From positions 62,001 to 126,000 of the forward strand of contig NZ_JAHKSH010000006.1 of the NCBI RefSeq assembly GCF_019720895.1: a DNA stretch of 64,000 bases. The letters are read 5' to 3'. The notes beneath the pieces are model-generated. The model saw only the letters and a list, made by a program, of their open reading frames with translations, did not search any database and was not told where the DNA came from. Origin of the DNA: Microbacterium salitolerans (GTDB lineage: Bacteria; Actinomycetota; Actinomycetes; Actinomycetales; Microbacteriaceae). Of this stretch, positions 34,491 to 43,534 are shown in pieces. Position 1 is the first letter of the stretch. Each line of letters begins with the position of its first letter. Position numbers and translations under genes: made by a program.

Positions 34491-36377
34491 ATGCAGTTCT
34501 TCCGCGACGGCTTCCACGCCGGAGACCCTTCCATCTCCCCAGCCCACCCGAACGCCCGTCGATCCGAGCTCCCCGCCGAGGTCGACGTGCTCGTCGTAGG
34601 CGCCGGCCCCGCCGGCCTGGTGGCGGGCGCGCAGCTCGCGCAGTTCCCAGACGTCACGACTGCCGTCGTCGAGCGCAGAACCGAACCGCTCGCGCTCGGC
34701 CAGGCCGACGGCGTGGCATGCCGCACGGTCGAGATGTTCCAGGCGTTCGGCTTCGCCCACAAGATTCTCCACGAAGCGGCGTACGTCACGGAGACGGCAT
34801 TCTGGCGCCCGAATCCCGAGAACCGCGACGAGATCACGCGCACGCAGCGCATCGACGACGTCGAAGAGGGCATCAGCGAGATGCCGCACCTCATCATGAA
34901 CCAGGCGCGTGTGCACGCCTACCTCGCCGAAGCGATGAGGAGGGCGCCCTCGCGCCTCCCGGTGAACTATGGATACGAGTTCGTCGGCGTCGAGCGCGAC
35001 GACAGCGCCGAGCGACCGCTCACCGCGGCTCTGAAGACGACGGACGGCGAGATCACAACGGTCGCCGCGCGCTATCTCGTGGGCGGCGACGGGGCTCGGT
35101 CGGGCGTGCGAACGGCCATCGGCCGCTCGCTCTCGGGCGACCGCGCCGACCACGCGTGGGGCGTCATGGACGTCCTCCCGGTGACCGATTTCCCCGATAT
35201 CCGGCTCAAGAACGCGATCCAGTCGGCGGGCAAGGGATCCATCGTCACGATCCCGAGAGAGGGTGGGAACCTCGTGCGCCTGTACGTCGACCTCGGTACC
35301 GTGACCGACGAGAACCGTGACCGGATCCGCGCCATGACGCAGGAGGACGTCCTCGACGTCGCACGCGACGTGTTGCATCCGTTTGCGATCGAGTCGGCGG
35401 AGACCGTGTGGTTCAGCGTCTACGAGGTCGCGCAGCGCCTCGCCGACGGCTTCGACGACGCCACCGGGCGCGACGGCGTCGATGGCCCGCGCATCTTCAT
35501 CGCGGGTGACGCCTGCCACACGCACTCCGCAAAGGCGGGCCAGGGCATGAACGTGTCGATGCAGGACGCCTTCAACATCGGATGGAAGCTCGGCGCCGTC
35601 GTCGAGGGGCGCTCACCCGCGTCGCTGCTCGAAACCTACGACGCCGAACGCCGCCCCATCGCACGTGAGCTCATCGACTTCGACAAGGAGTGGTCGGCGA
35701 TGCTCGCGAAGCCGGCCCTCGACCCAGCGCACCCTGAGAACGGCGGCATCTCGCCAGAGGAGCTCTCCGCCTATTTCCAGCGCCAGGGCCGCTACACGGC
35801 GGGCGTCGCCGCGCAGTACACATCAGAGGTCTCGACGCTCACGGGGTGCTCAGATCACCAGCACCTCGCCATAGGCTTCGACGTCGGCATGCGCTTCCAC
35901 TCGGCTCCCGTCGTGCGGGTCGGTGATGCGAAGCCACTGCAACTCGGCCACTGCCACATCGCCGACGGACGCTGGCGTGCCTATGCATTCTCCGACGCGT
36001 CGCAGGAGAGACTGCGCGCGCTGTGCACGTGGTTCGAAGAGGACCAGACGTCACCCGTCGTACGCTTCGGTGCAAGCAGGGACGTCGATGCACTGATCGA
36101 CGTGCGCGGCGTCCTGCAGGACCACCTGCATGACGTGGAATTCAGCGAGCTGCCGGGCATCCTGCGCCCCCGCACGGGACGCCTTGGGCTCGTCGACTAT
36201 GCGAAGGCGTTCGCGCCCGACCACCGCGGCGTCGACATCTTCGATCTGCGGGGCATCGATCGCACGCAGGGCGCGCTCGTGATCGTGCGACCCGACCAGT
36301 ACATCGCGCAGGTGCTCCCGCTCGACGCGTTCGACGCGATCGCGGAGTTCTTCGGATCCGTCTTCGTCAGCCGGTAG
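34491..36377 (+). CDS. FAD-dependent aromatic ring hydroxylase (phenol 2-monooxygenase type)
   Basis: A flavin monooxygenase of 628 residues that probably hydroxylates a phenolic or hydroxybenzoate substrate using NAD(P)H and oxygen. FAD motif VLVVGAGPAGLVAG is near residue 34, the DG motif YLVGGDGARSGVR near 201 and FIAGDACHTHSAKAGQGMN near 340. A thioredoxin-like C-terminal domain of about 180 residues follows, as in phenol 2-monooxygenase and 3-hydroxybenzoate 4-monooxygenase. ATG 34491 follows GAAGGAG. A MarR gene lies nine bases downstream. No ring-cleavage genes are adjacent. Confidence 0.88.
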   Translation: MQFFRDGFHAGDPSISPAHPNARRSELPAEVDVLVVGAGPAGLVAGAQLAQFPDVTTAVVERRTEPLALGQADGVACRTVEMFQAFGFAHKILHEAAYVTETAFWRPNPENRDEITRTQRIDDVEEGISEMPHLIMNQARVHAYLAEAMRRAPSRLPVNYGYEFVGVERDDSAERPLTAALKTTDGEITTVAARYLVGGDGARSGVRTAIGRSLSGDRADHAWGVMDVLPVTDFPDIRLKNAIQSAGKGSIVTIPREGGNLVRLYVDLGTVTDENRDRIRAMTQEDVLDVARDVLHPFAIESAETVWFSVYEVAQRLADGFDDATGRDGVDGPRIFIAGDACHTHSAKAGQGMNVSMQDAFNIGWKLGAVVEGRSPASLLETYDAERRPIARELIDFDKEWSAMLAKPALDPAHPENGGISPEELSAYFQRQGRYTAGVAAQYTSEVSTLTGCSDHQHLAIGFDVGMRFHSAPVVRVGDAKPLQLGHCHIADGRWRAYAFSDASQERLRALCTWFEEDQTSPVVRFGASRDVDALIDVRGVLQDHLHDVEFSELPGILRPRTGRLGLVDYAKAFAPDHRGVDIFDLRGIDRTQGALVIVRPDQYIAQVLPLDAFDAIAEFFGSVFVSR

Positions 36378-36386
36378 CGTGACGGC

Positions 36387-36815
36387 GTGACCGAACCCGC
36401 CACCCCGATCCACTACACCGGGCACCTGATCCGGCGCGCGCAGCAGGTGCACGTGGCGGCGTGGGTCGCGCACGTCTCGCGCGATGTGTCGAGTGTGCAG
36501 TTCGCGGCGCTGACCGTGCTCGAGGCGGCCCCCGGAGCGAGTCAGGCCGAGCTCGGCACGCAGCTCGATCTCGACCGCTCGACGATCGCCGACCTCGTCG
36601 CGCGCATGGTCAGGAACGACCTCATCGCGCGCGAGGCGGATCCCGGCGACCGTCGCCGCAAGATGCTCACGCTGACCGGCCGTGGATCCGAGGTCCTGCG
36701 CACCCTGCGTCCGCGCGTCGAGTCGATCGAGACGATCGTCACGGGCGGTCTCGGCGAGGCCGACCGCGCCGAGCTGCGTCGCCTGCTCACGGCGATCGTG
36801 TCGAGGAGGGACTGA
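36387..36815 (+). CDS. MarR family regulator
   Basis: A 142-residue winged-helix regulator with the MarR pattern ASQAELGTQLDLDRSTIADLVARM and the wing READPGDRRRKMLTLT. It follows the aromatic hydroxylase and probably represses it until a phenolic effector binds (inference). GTG 36387 has a TAGCGT box (36375-36380) six bases upstream. The TAG of that box is also the stop codon of the hydroxylase, so an internal promoter is likely. Confidence 0.88.
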   Translation: MTEPATPIHYTGHLIRRAQQVHVAAWVAHVSRDVSSVQFAALTVLEAAPGASQAELGTQLDLDRSTIADLVARMVRNDLIAREADPGDRRRKMLTLTGRGSEVLRTLRPRVESIETIVTGGLGEADRAELRRLLTAIVSRRD

Positions 36816-36897
36816 CGCGGCTCCCACGCCGTGCACGTCCGTGTCGATCCGCTCCGCTCTCGCCATCGTTCCGTCGGCGCGGGTCTTCTGCGCGGCG

Positions 36898-38027
36898 TCA
36901 GTCTTCTCGGACGGCCAGCTCCGTGAGCGCGCGACGATCCGGTTTCCCGCTGGCGAGACGCGGGATCTCGGGCACCCGCACCACGCGATCCGGCCGGCCG
37001 GGCGCGCCGATCTCGCGCTCGACGGCGGCCCGCGCCTCGTCGAGGGATGCCGGCGAGGTCGCGACGATCACCGGCGCCTCACCCCACCGCTCGTGCGGGG
37101 CGCCGACGACGACGGCGTCCGCGAACCCGGGCACACCCTGCACGACGCGCTCGACTCGGTCGAGCGAGACGTTGACGCCACCGGAGACGATGACGTTGTC
37201 GATGCGGCCCGCCACCGAGACGACGCCATCGATCACGGTGCCCGTGTCGCCCGTGCGATACCACCGGGATCCGTCGGCATCCACGACGAACGTCGCCCGC
37301 GTGCGCTCGGGGTCGCCCAGGTAGCCGTCGGCGAGGTTCGGGCCGTGGATCCGCAGCTCGCCGTCGTGTGCCTCGACCCGCACGTCATCGAGCGGGATGC
37401 CGTCGTAGACGCATCCGCCGCTCGTCTCGGTGGATCCGTAGGTGCGCACGACGCGCGCGCCCAGGGCGAGCGCCCGCTCACGCAGCGGCTCGGGCAGGCG
37501 CTGTCCGCCGACGAGGATCGTCTCGAAGGCGGCGAGCGCACGGGCGGCGCGCGGATCCTGCTCGCCTGCGTCGACGAGCGTCTGCAGCTGAGCGGGCACA
37601 AGAGACGTGAACCGCGGCACGGCCGCGCCGTCGGCGAAGGATCGCATGCCCGACGTGGCATGCGCGAAGGCCTGCGCGGAGAAGCGCCCGGCGAGGATCG
37701 CCGGCTCACGGCCCGCGACGAGAGCCCGCACCATGACCTGGACGCCGGCGATGTACCCGCCCGACAGCGGGAGCAGCCAGTGCCCCTCTCCGATCCGCGC
37801 GGCCGTCGCCATCGCCGACGCCGTGAGGGCCGACCGCGAGAGCGCCACGGACTTGGGGGTCCCCGTGGACCCCGACGTCGTCAGGACGACGCCCGTTCCC
37901 GCGGGCACCTCCTCGGGCAGCTCGGGCGCGGATCCGAGCGCGACCGCAGGGCCTGCGCCGAGCACGGCCCCGCGCAGCGCCCGCAGCAGCTCTCGCGGAT
38001 CCTCGCTCGCGACGCGCTCGAGCTTCA

Positions 38028-38028
<1 letters not shown>
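36898..38028 (-). CDS. menE: o-Succinylbenzoate-CoA ligase
   Basis: Activates o-succinylbenzoate with CoA and ATP. The protein is an adenylate-forming enzyme of 376 residues, shorter than the roughly 450-500 of many MenE proteins but common in actinobacteria. Motifs include the P-loop LTTSGSTGTPKSVALS near 49, YGSTETSGGCVYDG near 195, WYRTGDTG and the C-terminal GRIDNVIVSGGVNVSLDRVE and RLASGKPDRRAL with the catalytic lysine. The ATG overlaps the menB stop by one base (TGATG). Confidence 0.9.
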
Positions 38029-38939
<911 letters not shown>

Positions 38940-38949
38940 GCGCTCCACC

Positions 38950-39471
38950 CTACGCCGCGGCCGCCTCGCGTTCGGCGCGGTGCATGCGCGCGTACGGCAG
39001 CGCGGCGACGGCGATCCCGCCCGCGATCGTGACCGCGCCGATCCCGATGCCGACGAGCCGGATGGCGACGTGATCGGCGGTCGCGAGCACGATGTCGACG
39101 AACGCGGGATTGAAGACGAATCCGGCAGACAGGGCCATCGAGGCGGCGATGCTCGTCGTCAGGGTGACGGCGGCGCGCCAGCCCGCGAGCCGGGCGGTCC
39201 ACCCGCCGCGATGGACGGCGATGAAGGTGATCGCGACGACGACGAGGATCCCGATCAGGCCGGCGACGAGCCCGAAGGGCCAGAGCCCGGGATTGAGGAG
39301 CGAGACGGTCGCCCCCTCCTCGTCCTGGACGCCCGCGATCCCGAAGAACAGGTCGAGGATCGTCCAGACGAGCACGAGGACGAAGACCGCGCCGAGCACA
39401 GCGAGACCGAGGCGGCTCGCCGGTGCGCGCACCGCTCGGGGCGCGACCGTGCTCGTCATTCCGGTGATCAT
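38950..39471 (-). CDS. Four-helix membrane protein upstream of menB
   Basis: A 173-residue protein with about four membrane segments (LAVLGAVFVLVLVWTILDLF, LWPFGLVAGLIGILVVVAIT, and two C-terminal ones) and a short charged end. I recognise no defined family. ATG 39471 is chosen over one four codons later. The stop lies just before menB and inside its -10 box. It diverges from menC. A role in respiration or quinone metabolism is possible from position only. Confidence 0.55.
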   Translation of the reverse strand: MITGMTSTVAPRAVRAPASRLGLAVLGAVFVLVLVWTILDLFFGIAGVQDEEGATVSLLNPGLWPFGLVAGLIGILVVVAITFIAVHRGGWTARLAGWRAAVTLTTSIAASMALSAGFVFNPAFVDIVLATADHVAIRLVGIGIGAVTIAGGIAVAALPYARMHRAEREAAAA

Positions 39472-39587
39472 CACCGATATCCTGTCCCGCTGTGGGCGCG
39501 ATGTCAGCACCGACGCTCGTTTTCACCCCGTGATCACCCGATTCTGCGGGGCTCGCGAGCCGCGCTCGCGCACGACATGATGGGTCC

Positions 39588-40577
39588 ATGACCCGCCTGC
39601 CTCCCCCGCCGCTGAGCGAGATCCTCGAGTCCGTCCACGTCGTGTCGCTGCCGCTGGCGACGCGCTTCCGCGGCGTCGACGTCCGCGAGGCGGCGCTGTT
39701 CGAGGGGCCGGAGGGGTGGGCGGAGTTCTCGCCCTTCGTCGAGTACGAGCCGGACGAGGCGTCGGCGTGGCTCGCCGCCGCGATCGACTTCGCGTACGAG
39801 CCGCAGCCGCTGCCGCATCGCGATCGCATCGGCGTCAACGCGACGATGCCGGCGGTCGAGGCCGCACGCGTGCCCGAGATCCTCGACCGCTACGACGGCT
39901 GCCGCACGGTCAAGGTCAAGGTGGCCGAGCGCGGCCAGACGCTCGCCGACGACCTCGCGCGCGTGGCCGCCGTGCGCGAGGCGATGGGGCCGGAGGGCCG
40001 GGTGCGCGTCGACGCGAATCGCGGCTGGAACGTCGACGAGGCCGAGCACGCGCTCCACGCTCTCGCCGAGTTCGACCTCGAGTACGCCGAGCAGCCGTGC
40101 GCGACGATCGACGAGCTCGCGGAGATCCGTGCGCGTCTGCGCGACTGGGACATCCCGATCGCTGCCGACGAGTCGGTGCGCAGAGAATCGGATCCGCTGG
40201 CCGTCGCCCGGGCCGGGGCCGCCGATCTCCTCGTCGTCAAGGCGCAGCCGCTCGGCGGTGTCCGCCGCGTGCTCGACATCGTCGAGCACGCGGGGCTGCC
40301 CGCTGTCGTCTCGTCGGCGCTTGAGACGAGCGTCGGCCTCGCCCAGGGCGCCCACCTCGCGGCCGCGCTGCCGGGACTCCGCTATGACTGCGGACTCGCG
40401 ACCGCTTCGCTCCTCGCCGCCGACGTCACGTCGACGCCGCTCGTCGCGGCGAACGGATCCCTTCCCGTCGCGCGGGTGACGCCGGATCCGGATCTGCTCG
40501 CCCGCCACGCGGCGAGCGCGGAGCGCCGCGACTGGTGGCTCGCCCGGATCCGCAACTGCTACGCGGAGCTCGTCTGA
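39588..40577 (+). CDS. menC: o-Succinylbenzoate synthase
   Basis: Enolase-superfamily dehydratase (329 residues) that forms o-succinylbenzoate. The KVKV motif (catalytic lysine, near 104), the metal ligand in DANRGW near 139, EQP near 167, ADES near 191 and KAQPLGG near 215 are all present and in order. ATG 39588 has CATGAT six bases upstream and no ribosome site, so the mRNA is probably leaderless. The gene converges on the LLM oxidoreductase gene with seven bases between stops. Confidence 0.93.
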   Translation: MTRLPPPPLSEILESVHVVSLPLATRFRGVDVREAALFEGPEGWAEFSPFVEYEPDEASAWLAAAIDFAYEPQPLPHRDRIGVNATMPAVEAARVPEILDRYDGCRTVKVKVAERGQTLADDLARVAAVREAMGPEGRVRVDANRGWNVDEAEHALHALAEFDLEYAEQPCATIDELAEIRARLRDWDIPIAADESVRRESDPLAVARAGAADLLVVKAQPLGGVRRVLDIVEHAGLPAVVSSALETSVGLAQGAHLAAALPGLRYDCGLATASLLAADVTSTPLVAANGSLPVARVTPDPDLLARHAASAERRDWWLARIRNCYAELV

Positions 40578-40584
40578 GCTCGCG

Positions 40585-41382
40585 TCAGTTCTTGCCGTCG
40601 CGCCAGTCGAGCCAGCGCTGCACGGGCCCGAAGTCGAGGTCGGGTCCCGTGATGCCGAGGGTGAACAGGCGCGCGCCCGCGTCGTAGAGCGCGTCGGCGT
40701 CGGCGATCTCGCGGCCGCGCAGCTCGCTCGAGACCACGAGGTCCGACGCGTCGACGCCGTCGGTGTCGGCCCACTTCGCGATGACGTCGAGCTTGTGCCC
40801 GATCTCGTCCGCGCCGACGAAGCTGTGCCAGATGTCGGCATGTCGGGCGACGAAGCGCAGCGTCTTCTGCTCGCCCTTGCCGCCGATGAGGACGGGAATC
40901 TCACGCGTCGGCGCGGGGTTCAGCCGCCCCCAGCGCTCCTCGATGCGCGGCAGCGCCTCGCCGAGTGCATCGAGGCGCGTGCCGAACGTGCCGAACTCGT
41001 AGCCGTACTCGTCGTAGTCGCGCTCGAACCAACCGGACCCCGTGCCGAAGATGAATCGGCCCGTGCCGGTGCCCTTCGCGGAGATGTGGTCGATCGTGCG
41101 GGCCATGTCGGCCTGCAGGTCGGCGTTGCGATAGCTGTTGCAGTTGACGAGACACCCGAACTCGACGCGCTCGGTCTGCTCGGCCCAGGCGGAGAGCATC
41201 GTCCAGGCCTCGAAGTGGAGGCCGTCGGGCTCGCCGCTGAGCGGGAAGAAGTGATCCCAGTTGAACAGCACGTCGACGCCCATGTCCTCCAGGCGGAAGA
41301 CGGCATCGCGGATCGTCTCGTACGACGAGTGCTGGGGCTGGAGCTGGACGCCGAGGCGCACGGGAGTCTCGAGAAGTGGCAT
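40585..41382 (-). CDS. LLM class F420-dependent oxidoreductase
   Basis: A luciferase-like TIM-barrel enzyme of 265 residues (VRLGVQLQPQHSSYETIRDAV, VDVLFNWDHFFPLSGEPDGLHFEAWTM split by the barrel strands, FGTGSGWFERDYDEYGYEFG, IPVLIGGKGEQKTLRFVARH). The LIGGKG block near the C-terminus is typical of actinobacterial F420-dependent members, but flavin use cannot be excluded. ATG 41382 has TAGCCT six bases upstream (leaderless). The substrate is unknown. Confidence 0.82.
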   Translation of the reverse strand: MPLLETPVRLGVQLQPQHSSYETIRDAVFRLEDMGVDVLFNWDHFFPLSGEPDGLHFEAWTMLSAWAEQTERVEFGCLVNCNSYRNADLQADMARTIDHISAKGTGTGRFIFGTGSGWFERDYDEYGYEFGTFGTRLDALGEALPRIEERWGRLNPAPTREIPVLIGGKGEQKTLRFVARHADIWHSFVGADEIGHKLDVIAKWADTDGVDASDLVVSSELRGREIADADALYDAGARLFTLGITGPDLDFGPVQRWLDWRDGKN

Positions 41383-41443
41383 GGCGCCAGGCTATTGCGG
41401 ATCCGCGGGGACGGGCGCGGCCGGGAGGGAATTCACCGTCGCG

Positions 41444-42373
41444 TCACGCGCGGCGGCGGATGCGACGGAGGGTGTCGATCACATCCCAGACGGCCAGACC
41501 GATCGTCAGGACGATCAGCAGAACGGCGATCACATGCGCGGCGTCGTCCGGGATCCCTGTGTACTCCACGAACGCCGGGTTGATCGCCCGCCCCTCGGCG
41601 ATCAGCCACACGATCGTGATGGCACCGATCGCCGTGACGATCGTGGCGAGGCTCGCGAGCAGCGCCGTGCGGCGCCCGGTGAGGCCGATCGTCTCGATCA
41701 GCGCCCGCAGGCCCATCAGCACACCGACGCCGATCGCCGACCAGGGCCAGATCTCCGGCGACAGGATCGACAGCGGCTCGGCGTCGAGCTGGACGAACCC
41801 GATCAGGTGGTCCCACACGACCGCCAGCACGAACACGGCCATCACGGCGAACCCGACGATCGCTTCGCTGATCCCCGCGCGACGCCTCTCTCGCAGCGGC
41901 AGGAGCTCGACCTTCCAGGAGGTCGTGCCGCCCGTTCGTTCGACGATCGCGAACACCAGGGTGACCCAGAAGCAGACGTGCAGCCCGGCGATCATGCCCG
42001 TCACGACCGCGCCGGCGATGGCGCCGCCCATCTCGCGGTCGATCGCCGGACCGATCGCTCCGCCGACCATCCCGATCGGCACGACGATCCACAGCAGCAG
42101 CACGAGCAGGCGCTTCCAATCGGGATAGACCGCGGGGCCGATCAGCTGCATCGGCCGCCCCGCGTACCCGGCGGCGAGACGGGTGGGATCGCCCAGCTCG
42201 GCGAGCACGGCCCGCTCAGCGGCCGCCTCGCTCTCCCCGTCCTCGACGCGCGCCTCGATCTGGTCCGCGATCGACGCCCGAAGCTCCTCGGCGTGGTCGA
42301 CGCGCTGGTCGACCGGAAGCGAGCGGATCACGGCTTCGACGTAGCGCTCTGTGAAGTCGTCCTTGGTGATCAT
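41444..42373 (-). CDS. Membrane protein with permease-prefix-like domain, partner of PadR
   Basis: A 309-residue protein. The first 70 residues form a soluble helical domain (YVEAVIRSLPVDQRVDHAEELRASIADQIEARV, ERAVLAELGDPTRLAAGYAG) like the permease-prefix/HAAS domains of DUF1700 type. About seven membrane segments follow. Such genes normally lie next to a PadR regulator and form a regulator-membrane sensor pair. Here the PadR gene is 15 bases upstream. The function of these pairs is mostly unknown. Confidence 0.75.
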   Translation of the reverse strand: MITKDDFTERYVEAVIRSLPVDQRVDHAEELRASIADQIEARVEDGESEAAAERAVLAELGDPTRLAAGYAGRPMQLIGPAVYPDWKRLLVLLLWIVVPIGMVGGAIGPAIDREMGGAIAGAVVTGMIAGLHVCFWVTLVFAIVERTGGTTSWKVELLPLRERRRAGISEAIVGFAVMAVFVLAVVWDHLIGFVQLDAEPLSILSPEIWPWSAIGVGVLMGLRALIETIGLTGRRTALLASLATIVTAIGAITIVWLIAEGRAINPAFVEYTGIPDDAAHVIAVLLIVLTIGLAVWDVIDTLRRIRRRA

Positions 42374-42388
42374 GGCTGATCCCCCGAA

Positions 42389-42712
42389 TCAGTCGTCAAC
42401 GGCCGCGAAGGCGTCAGCCAGCGCATGCCAGTCCTGCAGAAGTGTGTCGGCGAGGCGCTTCCCCGCCTCGGAGGTGCGATAGAACTTCCGCGGGCGCGAC
42501 TGCCCCGTGTCCCACTCGCTCGTGAGGAACCCCTGCTTCTCCAGGCGCCTCAGCAGGGGGTACAGCGTGTTCGCGTCCGTCTCGAAGCCGTGCGCCGCGA
42601 GTTGCTCCAACAGGCCATAGCCGTAGCCAGGAGCGCGCAGCAGGAGCAGGCAGGCCAGCACGACGGTGCCGCGCCGCAGCTCCTGCCGGTGCGTGTCGAA
42701 GCTCTGGTCCAT
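42389..42712 (-). CDS. PadR family regulator
   Basis: A 107-residue PadR winged helix: ELRRGTVVLACLLLLRAPGY, GYGLLEQLAAHGFETDANTLYPLLRRLEKQGFL, RKFYRTSEAGKRLADTLL. Length is normal. ATG 42712 has TATTGT (42720-42725) seven bases upstream, inside a perfect palindrome, so it probably represses itself and the membrane protein gene downstream. A longer in-frame upstream extension is discarded. Confidence 0.88.
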   Translation of the reverse strand: MDQSFDTHRQELRRGTVVLACLLLLRAPGYGYGLLEQLAAHGFETDANTLYPLLRRLEKQGFLTSEWDTGQSRPRKFYRTSEAGKRLADTLLQDWHALADAFAAVDD

Positions 42713-42720
42713 GCCCAAAA

Positions 42721-42745
42721 CAATACTGTGCGTCACACAGTATTG
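42721..42745. promoter_or_regulatory. PadR autoregulatory operator
   Basis: CAATACTGTG (42721-42730) and CACAGTATTG (42736-42745) are perfect inverted repeats around CGTCA. The lower arm overlaps the -10 box TATTGT of the padR gene. AATACTGTG/CACAGTATT agrees with known PadR-family sites (ATACT..AGTAT). Confidence 0.75.
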
Positions 42746-42769
42746 CAACTCACACATTGACGCATGACG

Positions 42770-42801
42770 ACGGGCCGAGCGGATCCATCCGCTCGGCCCG
42801 T
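42770..42801 (-). terminator. Terminator of the TetR gene
   Basis: A perfect 15-bp stem (42770-42784 with 42787-42801) with a 2-base centre lies 16 bases beyond the stop of the TetR gene at 42817. Confidence 0.75.
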
Positions 42802-42816
42802 CGGGAGAGTCGTCGA

Positions 42817-43452
42817 CTATTCGACGATGAGGCGCACGATGCGCCCCATCTCGGCGGCGCACATCGCCATCATCGCGTCGGCATCGAGGTGCTCCATCGC
42901 GGCACGCTGACTCGCGTCACCCCACACGGCGAGGAGGAGGCGCGCGGCCTCCAGGGGCGCCAGCCGCAGGCGCAGCCCGCCGCGCCCCGCGAGCTCGTCG
43001 ACGATGGTCGCGACCTCCGCCACCATGTGCTCCTGCTCGACACGGAGGGTCGCGGCGAACTGCGCGTCGCGCATCGCGTGCGCCGAGATCTCGGCCGTGA
43101 GCAGCGCCCCGAACCGGTCGTCGCCAGCCCCGCCGAGGATCGCGACGAGCGCCTCGGCGTTCTCGACATCGATCTCTGCGTCGCTCTCCGCGATGCGCGT
43201 GTGCACCGCCGCCGTGCGCTCGCGCGCGAAACGGCTCGCGAGCCGGAGGAACATCTCGTCCTTCGAGCCGAAGTTCGAGTAGAAGGCGCCGCGCGTGAAC
43301 CCGGCTCGCTCGCAGACCGCCTCGACCGAGGCGGCACCGAGACCCACTTCAGCGAAGACCTCGGCGGCGGCATCGAGCAGACGCGACGTCGTCGCCTCTC
43401 GACTGCGGACCTGGGGGGAACTCTGCGCCTCCGGCGCGCCACTCGTGCTCAC
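42817..43452 (-). CDS. TetR family regulator of the MMPL/YhgE locus
   Basis: A 211-residue regulator. The HTH is ASVEAVCERAGFTRGAFYSNFGSKDEMF near residues 42-70, and the C-terminal ligand domain includes HMVAEVATIVDELAGRGGLRL. The GTG at 43452 has TATCGT (43460-43465) seven bases upstream (leaderless). It is divergent from the MMPL gene and overlapping palindromes fill the 80-base gap, so it most likely represses the export pair and itself. Confidence 0.88.
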   Translation of the reverse strand: MSTSGAPEAQSSPQVRSREATTSRLLDAAAEVFAEVGLGAASVEAVCERAGFTRGAFYSNFGSKDEMFLRLASRFARERTAAVHTRIAESDAEIDVENAEALVAILGGAGDDRFGALLTAEISAHAMRDAQFAATLRVEQEHMVAEVATIVDELAGRGGLRLRLAPLEAARLLLAVWGDASQRAAMEHLDADAMMAMCAAEMGRIVRLIVE

Positions 43453-43461
43453 CCGCGTTAC

Positions 43462-43484
43462 GATACACTCCTGTATCGGATACA
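43462..43484. promoter_or_regulatory. Overlapping TetR operators between TetR and MMPL genes
   Basis: GATACA (43462-43467), CTCC, TGTATC (43472-43477) is a perfect palindrome. TGTATCGGATACA (43472-43484) is a second one sharing an arm. The pair overlaps the TATCGT -10 box of the TetR gene. Confidence 0.65.
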
Positions 43485-43534
43485 GAGTCGTATCGAACTC
43501 CCCTTCCCGTCGTCCCCGGTCCGGAGGCCTGTCC

